A stretch of 64,000 nucleotides of DNA from Rhizophlyctis rosea (GCA_027596075.1 JADGJC010000131.1:42338-106337); one strand, 5' to 3'; positions 44,009 through 54,812 are shown, counted from the stretch's first letter. Notes: generated by a model from the letters alone, not told the origin. Translations and numbers: made by a program.

Positions 44009-46438
44009 GGTGCACGGAGCTGAAGGTGGTGACAGTCGTGGGGTCAGTGATTTTGCCTTATATGTCTGGTGAGCACAGAAAAGCGTACCATTCAGTACAA
44101 TCAATTAAGATAACGAGTCATCGAAGGTCTGCGAGCAAATGTGCAACATTGGTGCCAATAGTCAGTCTGTTGTATTCAGGCAACTATCTTGGTCAGTTCG
44201 GTCTTCGGGTATGGAGAACTCCAAATTCACTTACGCCTGCACCGTTCTCAATTGATGTTGACGTATATCGAATTATGCTTCAACTTAGGGAAAGTTATGA
44301 CAAGGTTGATTGAAAATTTGAGAGGTTGAAAAACGGAAAGGTTGCGTGCTGGGAGGTGGTTTGACGCATTGACAGGTTGCACAACTGCATTGCCGCAGCT
44401 TTTGACGGCACAGTCACATGACAACAACTCCATTCAACAACTTGCGTGTCGCATTTACACTGTGCACAACGAGGAATGCTTTGGAGCATAATGCATTTAG
44501 GAGTTGGCAGCGATCGACATGATGGGCGAGGGGAGGATCCACGATCATCACAAATACTACACACTTCAGAGGAGTCAGCAACAATCGTTACAGCACAGGC
44601 CGGTTGATGGAGTGGTGGCTCTCACTTATTGTACTTATTGTTCGGACATACCGGTACACTCCCTACATGTGGGCACATAATGAACCCGGTGCACAAAGCT
44701 CGCCTGCTGCGAGCAAAGTCAGCTAAAGTCACCGAGTTTCTTCGAATTCAATGAATTGAATTGTCGGTAAGCCTGGGGCCGGTCATCCTTCCAATCAAGG
44801 CAACTCCCTGCGGGCCATGACGAGTTTATTATATTTGAATTTCAACGGTTGGACCGAATAACTTCACTGTGAAAGCCTCTTATGTTTGGCAGATATGTTA
44901 CGTTAACCAGGAGAGGATCATGTTCCACATCCATACTCACGCAATGCAACAATCGGAAGCTCGATATCGCAAGTGAAGAACCCGTCGAACTGCACTACTA
45001 ACGCTGTAGTGTACGGGATTTCAAATGTCACATTGAGCGGTGAAATGGGTAGGGGACACAGAACTGCGTAGAGAATGTTTGCGCCTGCTGTATAGGTGGT
45101 GTTTGCCGTAGCGACGTGCTTCAATCGAGAGGGCTAGAGGGTAGTGGAAGATCAGAGTCATCAGGGTCGGGCACCTAGGATATGGTATTGTATAGTCCAC
45201 ATTGAGGTTCCCAGAGCCTGTGCAGCGTACACGACCATGTCTACTTAGTGGGCGTACATTCACATACATGTTCAGAGCAAACGCCATTTGTGCCTCCTTA
45301 TCATGCGACCAAAATCTAAGAATCATGCAAAGATGTTGACCATACGCTGAGCAAAAACTCATTATCAGAAATAGCTGAAATCCACTGTGACATCTTCGTA
45401 TACAAAATGGACCAGAGTGCCATTCTTCCTGTGAGCGATCAATGTACCATTCTTGGCCCCACGTAAATCATTCTCTCCACTCGTCCGCCTCATTGCTAGT
45501 CTCCACGAATAGGATGAGCATTTTGGACAACGGAGAATGCAGTGAACTATGGTATATTATAAATCCAGTCCTGATACTGCTAAAGCATTTGAGGACGTCA
45601 TTAGGAAAAAAATCTACTGTTCTAGGAGAAAACTTATTGCATCAAGAGGAAGGCGAGATGAGGTGCCGCCCGGTTAATTTGCCCATCATGCTACTGAGTG
45701 CGATTGCGGTCCGTACCATCTTCGTCGACTTTCACTTTTCAGTCTTACACACCCTCTACCGCCGTCAAGAGCGCAGTATCCGTCAACGACTTCCGTCCGC
45801 CCCAATCCGATCATTCAAGCTTGTTGAAATCAAAGGAAAGCTCGAGCCTTGAATCATGTGCGTTTGATTGTCTGTTTCACAAATTGACGATGAATTCTAA
45901 TAAACAGGTGAATCTACAGTGACGACGGTACTACATGCTTCCAGGACATGCTTTTAGATATATTATGTACATTGGGAGTAAGAAAGCAATATAAGCTACG
46001 CCTGTTCCGGGACACCGCGTTATTTTAAAAGGAGAGTAGTCGATCCGAGTTCCATTTGGATTTGTGATTTGGAGGAGGCGGGTGCGTCTTCGTTACTGAA
46101 TGCGATTTTGAGTGGAAGATGGAGCCTGCTCCCCACCTGCCCAATTTCTGAAACCAAACCTGTGCAGCGTGTACTGCCGAAAACTTATGAGGTTAGCTCC
46201 CGCCATGGTCAAAGCTTGTGCGGAAGTAACGGTGCGGCTAGTTGATGAGGACATGGGGACAGGGGGTGTTGGACTCTGGCGGGTTGACGATGCGTCGGAT
46301 GTGATGATTCAGAATCTTCCACACGCATGTGTACTCATGATCGACAACTTATTTGAAATATTTTGGACATATTTCGAGATGTATACATTTTTACATCGCA
46401 CTTTGCTCGAGATACGCTAGCTCAATGGAATTTCCTTT
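44009..46438. other. Region without a supported gene
   Basis: No gene is certain. On the minus strand, 44918-45470 has protein-like pieces in different frames, e.g. RGAKNGTLIAHRKNGTLVHF, CTGSGNLNVDYTIPYPR and PLNVTFEIPYTTALVVQFDG, with AG/GT sites between, but I could not join them in a consistent frame. They may be exons of an unknown gene or a decayed one. On the plus strand, 46112-46420 is open but unrecognised. Confidence 0.35.
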
Positions 46439-47653
46439 TCACCATGCTCCTGGGGCCCACGCTTCCAAGCATCCCGCGAAACTGGGCATGTTTTTGGACA
46501 TACTACGGATCATTGATTTCCCATCTTCAAATCCCAGTCCAGAGGGTGCGTTTGCATCTTCGCGATTGTCTTTCTCTGCCATTGCATTCCCCTCACCAAG
46601 TCCATCACCCTTTATCTGAACCAAATTTCCAAAAGTTTCAGGATCCACCCCGATTCCCTTCATGTAGTCCCAAGCCTCCGCGTTCCGTTGGGGGCATTCC
46701 ACGGCGTTCCTTTCCAATTTGCTAGCCCAATCATGAGGAATGTTCCTTGCTACCCTCCGTTCCTTTTCCCCACTTTGAAAGAAGTACACTACGATGAGGT
46801 GATGATCAATTCGACCTGGATGCGGAATGGTGGTCAAGGAAGGGAACGCAGAGATATTGTTGGGATGGGGTACCAGCAAGTGAAAGCCTTGCCCCTCATG
46901 GCAAGGTTCGTAGGGTGGAAATGTGATGATGTTGTGACCATTGAGATTGTTGTAAGGGAAAGCGAGCGCTGTAAAGACCAAAGCTGGCGATTCGGGAGCG
47001 TGGGGGAGGTCGACGTATGTCCAATGGCTATTGTGGATGTGCACCGCGGTAACGTGAGGATAGTACCTCCTGAAGAATTTGATTGATTGGATGGAATTTG
47101 GGCGGGTTTTGAGGTCGTTCATGGTGGCGGCGTCCATGGTAGGAGAGAATATCATACCCTTAAATTGGCAGGACAGTCGCGCGCGGGTGTGGCCGAGAAT
47201 GCGGTTTCCCTCATGACGCACGCAAGGATTGCTTACTACCTGATTAAGGGCCGCGTCCCAAATCTTCCGATACCGCTCAAGGTCCGTTTCGTGCACAGAC
47301 AAAACAAACGCACGAGGATTAAAGATTGTTCTCTCCCATTCCAAGTCCCCTGCCAAAACTCGGACAATCATTTTGACCAGCAGATCGGCTTCCGGGTGCA
47401 TTCGTTCGTCTCTTGCATTCAACCGGCTGCGTATTATTCGAAGGGATTGAGGTTGTGTCAGGGGACTAGGGGGTTGATTGCGGGCATCAAATGCCACGGT
47501 GAAGGGGTGAATCGCGAGGAAGAATGGTAAGGAGTTTTGAAAATTGGAAATGTCGAAATCGGGCAAGGAACCCCCAACAAAATCGTCCCAGCTTTTGCCA
47601 TTCTTTAATGCGCACACCGACTGGAGCGCCTGATACCATGCGTCCCCCGTCAT
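46439..47653 (-). CDS. Uncharacterised 404-residue protein, single exon
   Basis: An uninterrupted frame from ATG to stop. The composition is protein-like: rich in aromatic and His residues, e.g. RRYYPHVTAVHIHNSHWTYV, NIITFPPYEPCHEGQGFHLL, IDHHLIVVYFF. The final 60 residues are charged and less ordered (MAEKDNREDANAPSG). No signal peptide or membrane segment; no domain that I recognise. The frame length, absence of introns and lack of known relatives suggest a lineage-specific gene within the Myb/SANT-rich block. Confidence 0.65.
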   Translation of the reverse strand: MTGDAWYQALQSVCALKNGKSWDDFVGGSLPDFDISNFQNSLPFFLAIHPFTVAFDARNQPPSPLTQPQSLRIIRSRLNARDERMHPEADLLVKMIVRVLAGDLEWERTIFNPRAFVLSVHETDLERYRKIWDAALNQVVSNPCVRHEGNRILGHTRARLSCQFKGMIFSPTMDAATMNDLKTRPNSIQSIKFFRRYYPHVTAVHIHNSHWTYVDLPHAPESPALVFTALAFPYNNLNGHNIITFPPYEPCHEGQGFHLLVPHPNNISAFPSLTTIPHPGRIDHHLIVVYFFQSGEKERRVARNIPHDWASKLERNAVECPQRNAEAWDYMKGIGVDPETFGNLVQIKGDGLGEGNAMAEKDNREDANAPSGLGFEDGKSMIRSMSKNMPSFAGCLEAWAPGAW

Positions 47654-48087
47654 CGTCCATACATCAGCTAGGAAGGGTGTTGCATGCGAGGCTTAATGTA
47701 TGAGCATGCCGTTCCTGAAATATGAAATGCGAAGTGGGTGTTCTCTGTCTCCCGCAAACAGAGCTGTGGTATCCTTCTCACTCAGCCGCCGATACCGTCC
47801 TCCTACCGCCGAATCCATCATATACATATGTTAAATAATCTCCGCTGGCATGACCGTTGATAAAGAAGAGAAATTTGCCGCCCTTCTCGCCGTTGCTCAC
47901 TGAGTGGGTACCCGAACCGATCGCACCTGTTTTAGCTAAACATATGGCAAGACCAGAGTTCATATCCTCTGCTTTCATTCTCGTGAAACCCGTCGCCGCC
48001 CGCGCAACAACGCGGAAGATAGCATATGCATTCACGTGATACAAGTGATGGATCATAATCTCACAAAACAACCAATCTCTGTCACTT

Positions 48088-49147
48088 TTATCGCGTTCCC
48101 TTTTCAACGCTTATTTGTTTTTCTAGATAACAAGCTCTCTCCCGCACCGCAAGAGTGGACCGACCTAATCTATGCGCAACGTCGTTGAAATTCAGACGCC
48201 TGCCCGCCTCCCGCGCATTCCTAAGCTCTTCCATGACGACCTTATCTTCATGCCGGTGCCAAAATCCCCTCTCCAAAGTAGGATTCAGCACATTCCGCCA
48301 ACGTTTGCCGACCACACCGCGATGTCTGTATATCTCCTCACCGACACGGAGCCAATTGGGGAGCCTTGGATCCCTCGCTGCCTCCAAGCCCTCTCTTATG
48401 ATTATCATATCTTCTTGAGCCGTCCATGGGCCTTTACGGCCCAAGCTATTAAGGTCGTCGTGCCAGCGGTTCTTGACAAGCACTTGTGGTCTGCCAAGAT
48501 GATTCGCTATTGGAACCCATGTGATTCTCCTGCCACCTAACTCCATCTGCTGTTGAACTGCCTCAATAATGTACTCTGGTGAAGGAGCCCTTGACCATTT
48601 CTGGGTTGAGCAGAGTCCACCTGCTATATACATTGCACGCACGCCGATTCAACAGTCCCGCCAACCAAGCCCAACGCGGCTTTCTGTCCTCCGCTTTTGC
48701 CAATTCCACTTCCTTCATGATTGCCGTATCTTCCTCCGGGCGGAATTTCCGTGGTTTCTTTATTGGAACGGTTAGCTCGAAACGGACGTCGCTTGTTGGA
48801 AGAAGGCTCGGGGACGTGATGGGCGGAGGGTGGTCGGATTGTGCGGGATGGTGGATGCGCATCGTCACATCATCAAGCTCGCTGCCCAAAACTTCTTCTA
48901 TCCAAGACCACACCGGCATCTGCTCCTGCGGTATGCCCTTGCCCTCTTCACTTTTGAGATCCTCTCCTAACATTTTCTGCAGAAGTGCGGTGAACTCTCC
49001 AGAGGGAAAATTGCGTTCTTTGAGGATTTTCGTGGTTGACAGGTAGCGGGGACAGTGAGGCGGGGTTACCCAGGTTGCGCAACTGGTCAGGGAAGCTGGC
49101 CTCCATCCGCGGCGGAGTATCGGGACCAAGTTTGCATTGAGGTACAT
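48088..49147 (-). pseudogene. Myb/SANT-repeat family copy F, frameshifted
   Basis: The frame from the ATG at 49147 has a presequence-like start (LVPILRRGWRP) with the motif PRYLSTTKIL, a conserved MPVWSWIEEV segment, then the family signature VRFELTVPIKKPRKFRPEED. Repeat 1 is complete (to VYSRWTLLNPEMVKG). Repeat 2 starts SFT and breaks at about 48575-48580, where the frame runs into a stop after RVHY; paralogues have K-E-E-D here, so a few bases have been lost. The second frame resumes EYIIEAVQQQMELGGRR and covers the rest of repeat 2, repeat 3 (GPWTAQEDMIIIREGLEAAR to VGKRWRNVLNPTLERG) and repeat 4 (FWHRHEDKVVMEELRNAR to HRLGRSTLAVRERA). Upstream, at about 49428, sequence alignable with copy H's start has GTG where H has ATG. 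Confidence 0.8.
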
Positions 49148-49977
49148 GGTAAAATTTCCTTGGTCATGAAGATAATGATTAGTACTCTGCCCGCTCATTG
49201 TGGTTGACTTTCGGGAGCAACTTACTGTGTGGAAGTTCAGCAAGTGGAGATATTCCGCGTAAACAAATGGCAGTCGCGTTGTTCCCTAATAGAAAGTTCA
49301 AGGTTGAACGTCGAGTTGCTGGAAATGATGAAAGCCGAAGCAACCATCCGGGCAACCTTGTGGTGGGCTTTGATATTTTGATAGCGCCAACTGCGCCACA
49401 ATGTGGGGCACAGATGTTTACCACCGCCACCACGAAAGTTGAAGATGTACATGGGAAAGCCGAAAGCCGAAGATCGCTTTGAATCAACGTTTGCCCCAAG
49501 AAGCACTCAGAAAGCCGGTGACGTAGGCCTGAAACATGAACAAAAAATCACTAATATCTACTAGCCTCTGCCGTTAATTGAATGCCTGAAACCACCAAGA
49601 CGCGACACTCTGTGGTGGCACAGCTGACGGTAAACAAACACTCCCCTTCAATGGTCTTGAGAGATGGGGCATATGTTCACGCAATTATAACAAAACGGCT
49701 TACATTGCATGCACCAAGCAGCTGTTGTTTTCAGCACTGCTGTACCACAACGATGCGATCCCGCTGGCGTCTCCGTAATGGGGCTTTGGAAAAGGCTGGT
49801 AAATCTTTCGTTTGTGGCATGGAAGCCGTGCGGGAGGATATGATGCCAAGCACTCCCATCGCCTTGCTAGTACATACAACAGCTCAAAGTCACAGGGCGC
49901 AAAATCTGCGGCCTTAGTATTCAGTATAGACACGGAATGGAAGGGTTCAACCTCGATCGCAAAAAAACTTCCAATGA

Positions 49978-50394
49978 TCAGATAATGTATGATTCTTCGG
50001 CGCTGTTGGCCACTATCAAAACTGGTCACTTCATCTCGCTTGTAGCGATTCCACATCGCAAAGACTTACCGCTTATCTCATCCCATGCGCTTAGAATCTC
50101 TTCATCGAGCAAGATCAGTAGGGTAGCAAATAGCAAATAAGCACTGCCACTCTCACCACTTTGTGTAAACAGAGTCCAAAGCAACCAATCACGCACATCT
50201 TTCCAACCTAATGCCCACAGTTTCCACACCCTCCGAATGACATCTTCCGTTCTTCGACAAAGTGAACCAAATTGGAAATCACGGGAAGCAGTCTGCAATG
50301 CACCTTCAAAAGCGTACTCAACCCATATTCTCTCCGTGAACCATCTGCTTACTTCCTGCTCCTTCCTAAAATACCTACCTTTCCCATCCACAAC
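49978..50394 (-). CDS. Possible partial gene of unknown function
   Basis: Two joined exons are plausible: 50070-50394 and 49978-50021, with donor GTAAGT and acceptor GACCAG. The translated part has a hydrophobic, Trp-rich helical stretch (VIRRVWKLWALGWKDVRDWL, then LLFATLLILLDEE) and would end SVLIVANSAEESYII. The 5' end is open: an acceptor (GATGTAG) precedes 50394 but I could not place the first exon. No domain recognised. It lies between two damaged Myb/SANT copies, so it may itself be a fragment. Confidence 0.3.
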
Positions 50395-50454
50395 CTACAT
50401 CAGGTGAAAATGAGGGAAAATCTCCAAAACGTCAGGGCTGCGCCATAGCACAAT

Positions 50455-50472
50455 TCTTGTTTACAAACAATA
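50455..50472. repeat. TTGTTTACAAACAAT element, copy 1
   Basis: An imperfect inverted repeat (TTGTTT-AC-AAACAA) at about 50458-50472, downstream of copy G. The same 15 bases recur at about 52908. It resembles a forkhead-type site (TGTTTAC). Confidence 0.5.
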
Positions 50473-50838
50473 CGATCATGTTGAAACTCACACTCTGCTT
50501 CTAAAGGTGAGAGTTTGTTAAACCTATCGTAATTTCGAGGCCCCACAAAATGGAAACAAATGGTATGTCTTTTGCCGGCGCATCTGCGTTGTGTTGACGA
50601 TGGCGGACGTCTCCTTATCAAACGGCAAAAGAAGGGTCATCGCTACATCGGTGCATGCTTTCTGTCAGGTATTTATGGCAGTTGCGAGCTAGCAGGGCGA
50701 AAACTTCTTTATGCCGATGTGAAAATGCAATTCCTCTATGGTCGGAATTGGCCTGTGGTCCGGATTGATGTGATTGAAGTATATTATTTGCAGTACAAAG
50801 TAAATGCCAAGTCCTATTTCCCACTCGGGCCCTCACTC

Positions 50839-51956
50839 TCAACCGCTGGAGTCTTCAGCACCATTTGCTCCCTTCGTCAAGGAGGCAGCCCTCATCCATA
50901 TATCTACAGTGGACCGACCTAATCTATGAGCAACCTCGTCAAAGTTCGCACGCCTGCCCGTTCGTTTCGCAGCTGCGATTTCGTCCAGGATCGACGTATC
51001 CTCATGTGCAAACCAATCACCCTTTTGTAGAGTAGGATTCAAACGGGACCGCCAACGACCACCGACCATAATTGCGCTCCTTCCTATCTGCTTCCCTACA
51101 CTCTTCCACTTTGGTGGTCTTGATCTCTAGCAGCCTCGAGTCCCTCCTTCACTATGACAGCATCTTCCTCCGCCGTCCAAGGCCCCTTCCGCCGGATAAT
51201 TCCCAAGTGATTGTTCCAATGGTTTGCGACCGCGTTCGCCGATCTCCGGAGATGGTTTGCTATCGGGATCCAGTTAGGCCTTCCAGGCTTCAAATGTTTC
51301 TGCTTTTCTACAGCCTGACGGATATAGTCATCCTCCTCTTTTGTGAATGGCCCTCTAACCAATTTCGGATTGATCAAACTCCATCGAATGCGCACAGAAC
51401 TTGGATGCCTGTCAAAAAGGCGGCCTAACCATTTCCAACGCGGCTCTCTACCCTGATCCTTTGCTAAATTTACTTCATTTAAAATTGCTGCGTCTTCTTC
51501 CGGGCGAAACTTACGACGTTTTTGGACGGGAACGGTGAGCTCGAAACGGACTTTGTCTGTCAAAAGGACTTTGTTGGACGGGGTGCGGGAAGGGCGTTCA
51601 GGTAGTTTGATGGGAGAGGTGAGTTCCGTGGCGTTCCAACGGGAGCTCACAATAGAATGTGATCTACCAAGTAGACTTGCCACCGAGGTCCACTGCCGGC
51701 CCACCGTCTTGGCTTCCTTAACGGCTTCTAGCATCGCCTCTTCTTCGTCAGAGAGATACTTTGGAGGCTTGGAAACAGAACCGGCGGGCTCCGAAGGTTT
51801 GTCGCTGATTGGGATGACGAGTGAGGACGCGGGGCGGTAAGCGATGCTCGACGCTTTGACGAGATTGTAGCGGGAGCTAAGGATGATCGGGCGAAACGAG
51901 GCGATGCGCGGCAACCCGCGGACGGTCGCTCGCAGAAAGCTTTGATAGGCGACCAT
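50839..51956 (-). pseudogene. Myb/SANT-repeat family copy G, one-base frameshift
   Basis: From the ATG at 51956 the N-terminus is long, Arg/Ser-rich and acid-free for about 45 residues. It then has a repeat unique to this copy (KYLSDEEEAMLEAVKEAK to SIVSSRWNAT), the family signature VRFELTVPVQKRRKFRPEED, repeat 2 (to SVRIRWSLINPKLVRG), repeat 3 (PFTKEEDDYIRQAVEKQK to AVANHWNNHLG) and the start of repeat 4 (GPWTAEEDAVIVKEGLEAAR). At about 51113-51120 the frame shifts by one base and a stop follows 7 codons later. In the next frame PKWKSVGKQIGRSAIMVGGR, WRSRLNPTLQKG and the last repeat (DWFAHEDTSILDEI to HRLGRSTVDIWMRA) run to a stop at 50839. With one base changed it would be the longest copy; no restored product is asserted. 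Confidence 0.82.
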
Positions 51957-52894
51957 GATAGACGCTGGTTGACAGAGTAGACTGCCTTGTGAGCGCACAC
52001 ACCAAATAGCACGCGTATGAACAACGAACTCACCAGGATCAGGATTACTGGCGTCGAACACTTAAGTGATTACGTCCCACAACTTTGGTGGATAAAGGTT
52101 GCGTCCAGCGGCAAAGCAATGGAACACAAACCTGTTTTTACGGAATCTGTAGTAAATACTGGAATGTGAGCGTTTCATTGGTTGGATATACTCCGACGTC
52201 ACTTACCAGCACCTGCTCTGAAACGCAATCGAGTCAAACTCAAGGATTTCATCCTCGCCTAAACAGATATATAGGATACTTAGTAGAATAGACTGATGGT
52301 CCTCATCAAGGGGTTGGATTGGAAGAACAAACTGACGCCGCTCTTTTTTGGATTTTTTGTGGAGACAAAGGGGAATGCGGCAGGCTGGTGCCTTCCCAAG
52401 TTTCTTCGGTTTGCAGGAGGCGAAGGGAAGTTTGACGGGTTGGGAACACAAGGCGAAAGCTGCGCCATGTTGTGCGGCACAGTCTGGACTCTGCACCCCA
52501 CCAACACCACCACGAGACCCAAAGGAGGAGAGGGACCGCCCCGACATACGGGCAATATTTGCTACAGTAAGAAGTGATCTCCATTACAGAGCTGCAATGA
52601 ATAGCACTACCTCAGCGCGCCGAGTCAAGACACGTCGTTTCCTAGCGGGCCAGACGGTGCAACAAACGGCTCAGCAGCTTTCTGAGTCGGTCTGGCCGCA
52701 AACCCGGCTGAATGTCCAGTCAGTTACTCTCATCAACCTTTTACCGGCCTCAATGATATCGAACGACAATGGTTTGATCTGGCTGGCCTTTACAATGTTG
52801 CCAACTCCCACGTATAAAAAATGAAAAGAGCGGATGAATGCTACATCGCCATTTGAATATGCTTCCAGGACGGGACGAATCATGTAAACATACC

Positions 52895-52910
52895 TTTGTT
52901 TACAAACAAT
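52895..52910. repeat. TTGTTTACAAACAAT element, copy 2
   Basis: Identical 15-base core to the element near 50458, here about 480 bases beyond the 3' end of copy H. The flanking sequences do not match, so it is either a conserved small element or coincidence of an AT-rich inverted repeat. Confidence 0.45.
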
Positions 52911-53377
52911 CCCCTTCTGCCAGCTCGGTTTCCAGGATTCGGATTCTATGCATTTGTTCCCATGAAGCAGCTGTGATGGAGAAATTATATTGAGACGCTG
53001 CATAGTTGCTCGGACTCCAGGTTGTGAGCTCAATGAATCGTTCAGTGATGCAGGAGGTAACAGGAAGAAGCTGGCATCATAAAAGATACCGGTAGTTCAA
53101 GGATTGATATGCTGGAAAGTCATGCGGCGCCAGTTGGGAGTGAATCAAATGTACGCTTCATGTGGAAACTTTCCTTTCAATGAAGGGAAAGAGGTGATAT
53201 CATTATATCCAGGAAATGCCTTGCACCCATGTATCAGGGTGCTGTCCGGACTCAAGTGTAAAAAAGGCAACGAAGTTGCAGGGTTTTTGCACAAGAAGAT
53301 CATTGGACGCCACGGATCAAAGCGGTCTTCTGACACAGATGCAATTGACTAAGCTACTTTATTAAATTACAACGACT

Positions 53378-54361
53378 TTATACATATAACCGTCTCCAAC
53401 TGCTACCCCAGCACACGTATCGACGTTTCCGTTTCACCATACGCATCGCCCTTCCCCAAACTTGATCGATGGACCGACCCAACCTCAATGCAATGTTTTG
53501 CATTTCTACACGTTTTCCGGTCTTCCGCGCACCCTTCAGTTCTTTGAGAAGTACCTTCGTTTCCTCAGGAGTCCAAGGCGTTTGGAAGCGTAACAACCTA
53601 CGTCAGCGGATCACTACATGTGTTGTCGGCCTCCGTAGGTGCTCCGCTATCGGATGCCAATCCACCCTTTCAACCCCTGACTGCTTCTGTTTTTGGACGG
53701 CTTAAATGATGTAGTCGTCCTCCACTTGTGTGAAAGGACCCTGGACCAGCCCACGGTCTAACATACTAATCCACCTCATACGCGTAGTGCCCGCAGTTTT
53801 GCCAAGCTGGCCCGCCAACGAAAACCACCGTGGCACTTGATTCACCTTTTGAGACAGCTTCACTTTCCGCATGATTGCGGCATCCTCCTCGCGGGTCCAT
53901 TTTCGGCGGAGAATGGGAATGGAAAATGGGCCGCGACTGAGGACGGGAAGTGAGAGTCTGACGCGAGCGTCGCAAACTGGAAGGATTTCGGAGTATCGGC
54001 GGCGGGAAAGAGGATGGAAGGGAGCGGGGGGACGGACGCGCATTGTGACAGCAACCACTTTCCTGCCCGACACTCGTTCCAACCAAGACCACACTGGCAT
54101 TCGTTTGCCGAGTATCATTGCTATCTCCGGCCGAATTGGCGCATCTTTTTCCAACATTTGTTGCAGGACTTTTTTTAACCTAAGGGCGGGAGAACTGCGT
54201 TTCTGCAGGATTGCGGTGGTTGAGAAGTAGCGAGGAGGGTGGAAGTGGTTCAGGAGAGCCGCGCGAAGGGGTACGAGAGACGGCCTCCATCCGAGGCGGA
54301 TGGTTTGGACGAAATTTTGATTGAAGTGCGGCACAGATTGTTTTCTCACCACCGCCACCAT
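53378..54361 (-). pseudogene. Myb/SANT-repeat family copy H, two in-frame stops and a lost repeat
   Basis: From the ATG at 54361 the presequence-like N-terminus has HPPRYFSTTAIL, the R-x-F-S type of cleavage motif, and later MPVWSWLERV, both shared with copy F. Repeat 1 (KWTREEDAAIMRKVKLSQ to TRMRWISML) is complete. Repeat 2 begins PFTQVEDDYII and meets TAA at 53702-53704, where copy G has Gln (CAA). The frame then continues with AVQKQKQSG and WHPIAEHLRRPTTHVVIR to a TGA at 53603-53605, where paralogues have Trp. What follows (PWTPEETKVLLKELKGAR to LRLGRSIDQVWGRA) looks like the last repeat, so one repeat between is missing. The two stops are CAA to TAA and TGG to TGA, both single transitions. 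Confidence 0.82.
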
Positions 54362-54812
54362 GAAGTTGGAGCCTCAGACCCTGGATTCCACAGCTAAAAT
54401 GTTCTGACAATCTTTCGGTGTCGCATACAAAACTTTTTCCAATCAGGCGTACAACTCATACAGACGATGGTGAGCATTATGTCATGGGGGCTGAGAAACA
54501 CAAATCACAAGTTAATATCTCAAACTCAAGAGTTTTATAAGCACATTGCAAGCTCTTCTGGCTTTTCAGTAGGCGGTTACATGACAGGTTCTGAACAATA
54601 TCAGCAGCCGGGCAAGACAGGACTATCATTTGTGTTGACTACATAAAGAAGACTCTCATTGCCAGATGGATTGGTACCATTAGTTCCACCCCATCCAACA
54701 TGCGCCCGCCGGTATTCAATTCAATACCCCCCTTCCGCTACTCGCAACACTCCTCCCCAACTTGCGAGCAAGCTCGTCAAAATCGACCAGTTCCTTCTGA
54801 CTTGCGGCAATG

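Noticed and set aside
52203..52584. Overlapping frames upstream of Myb/SANT copy G
   Set aside because: Several frames are open on both strands with no similarity; treated as intergenic, with only a weak duplication trace.
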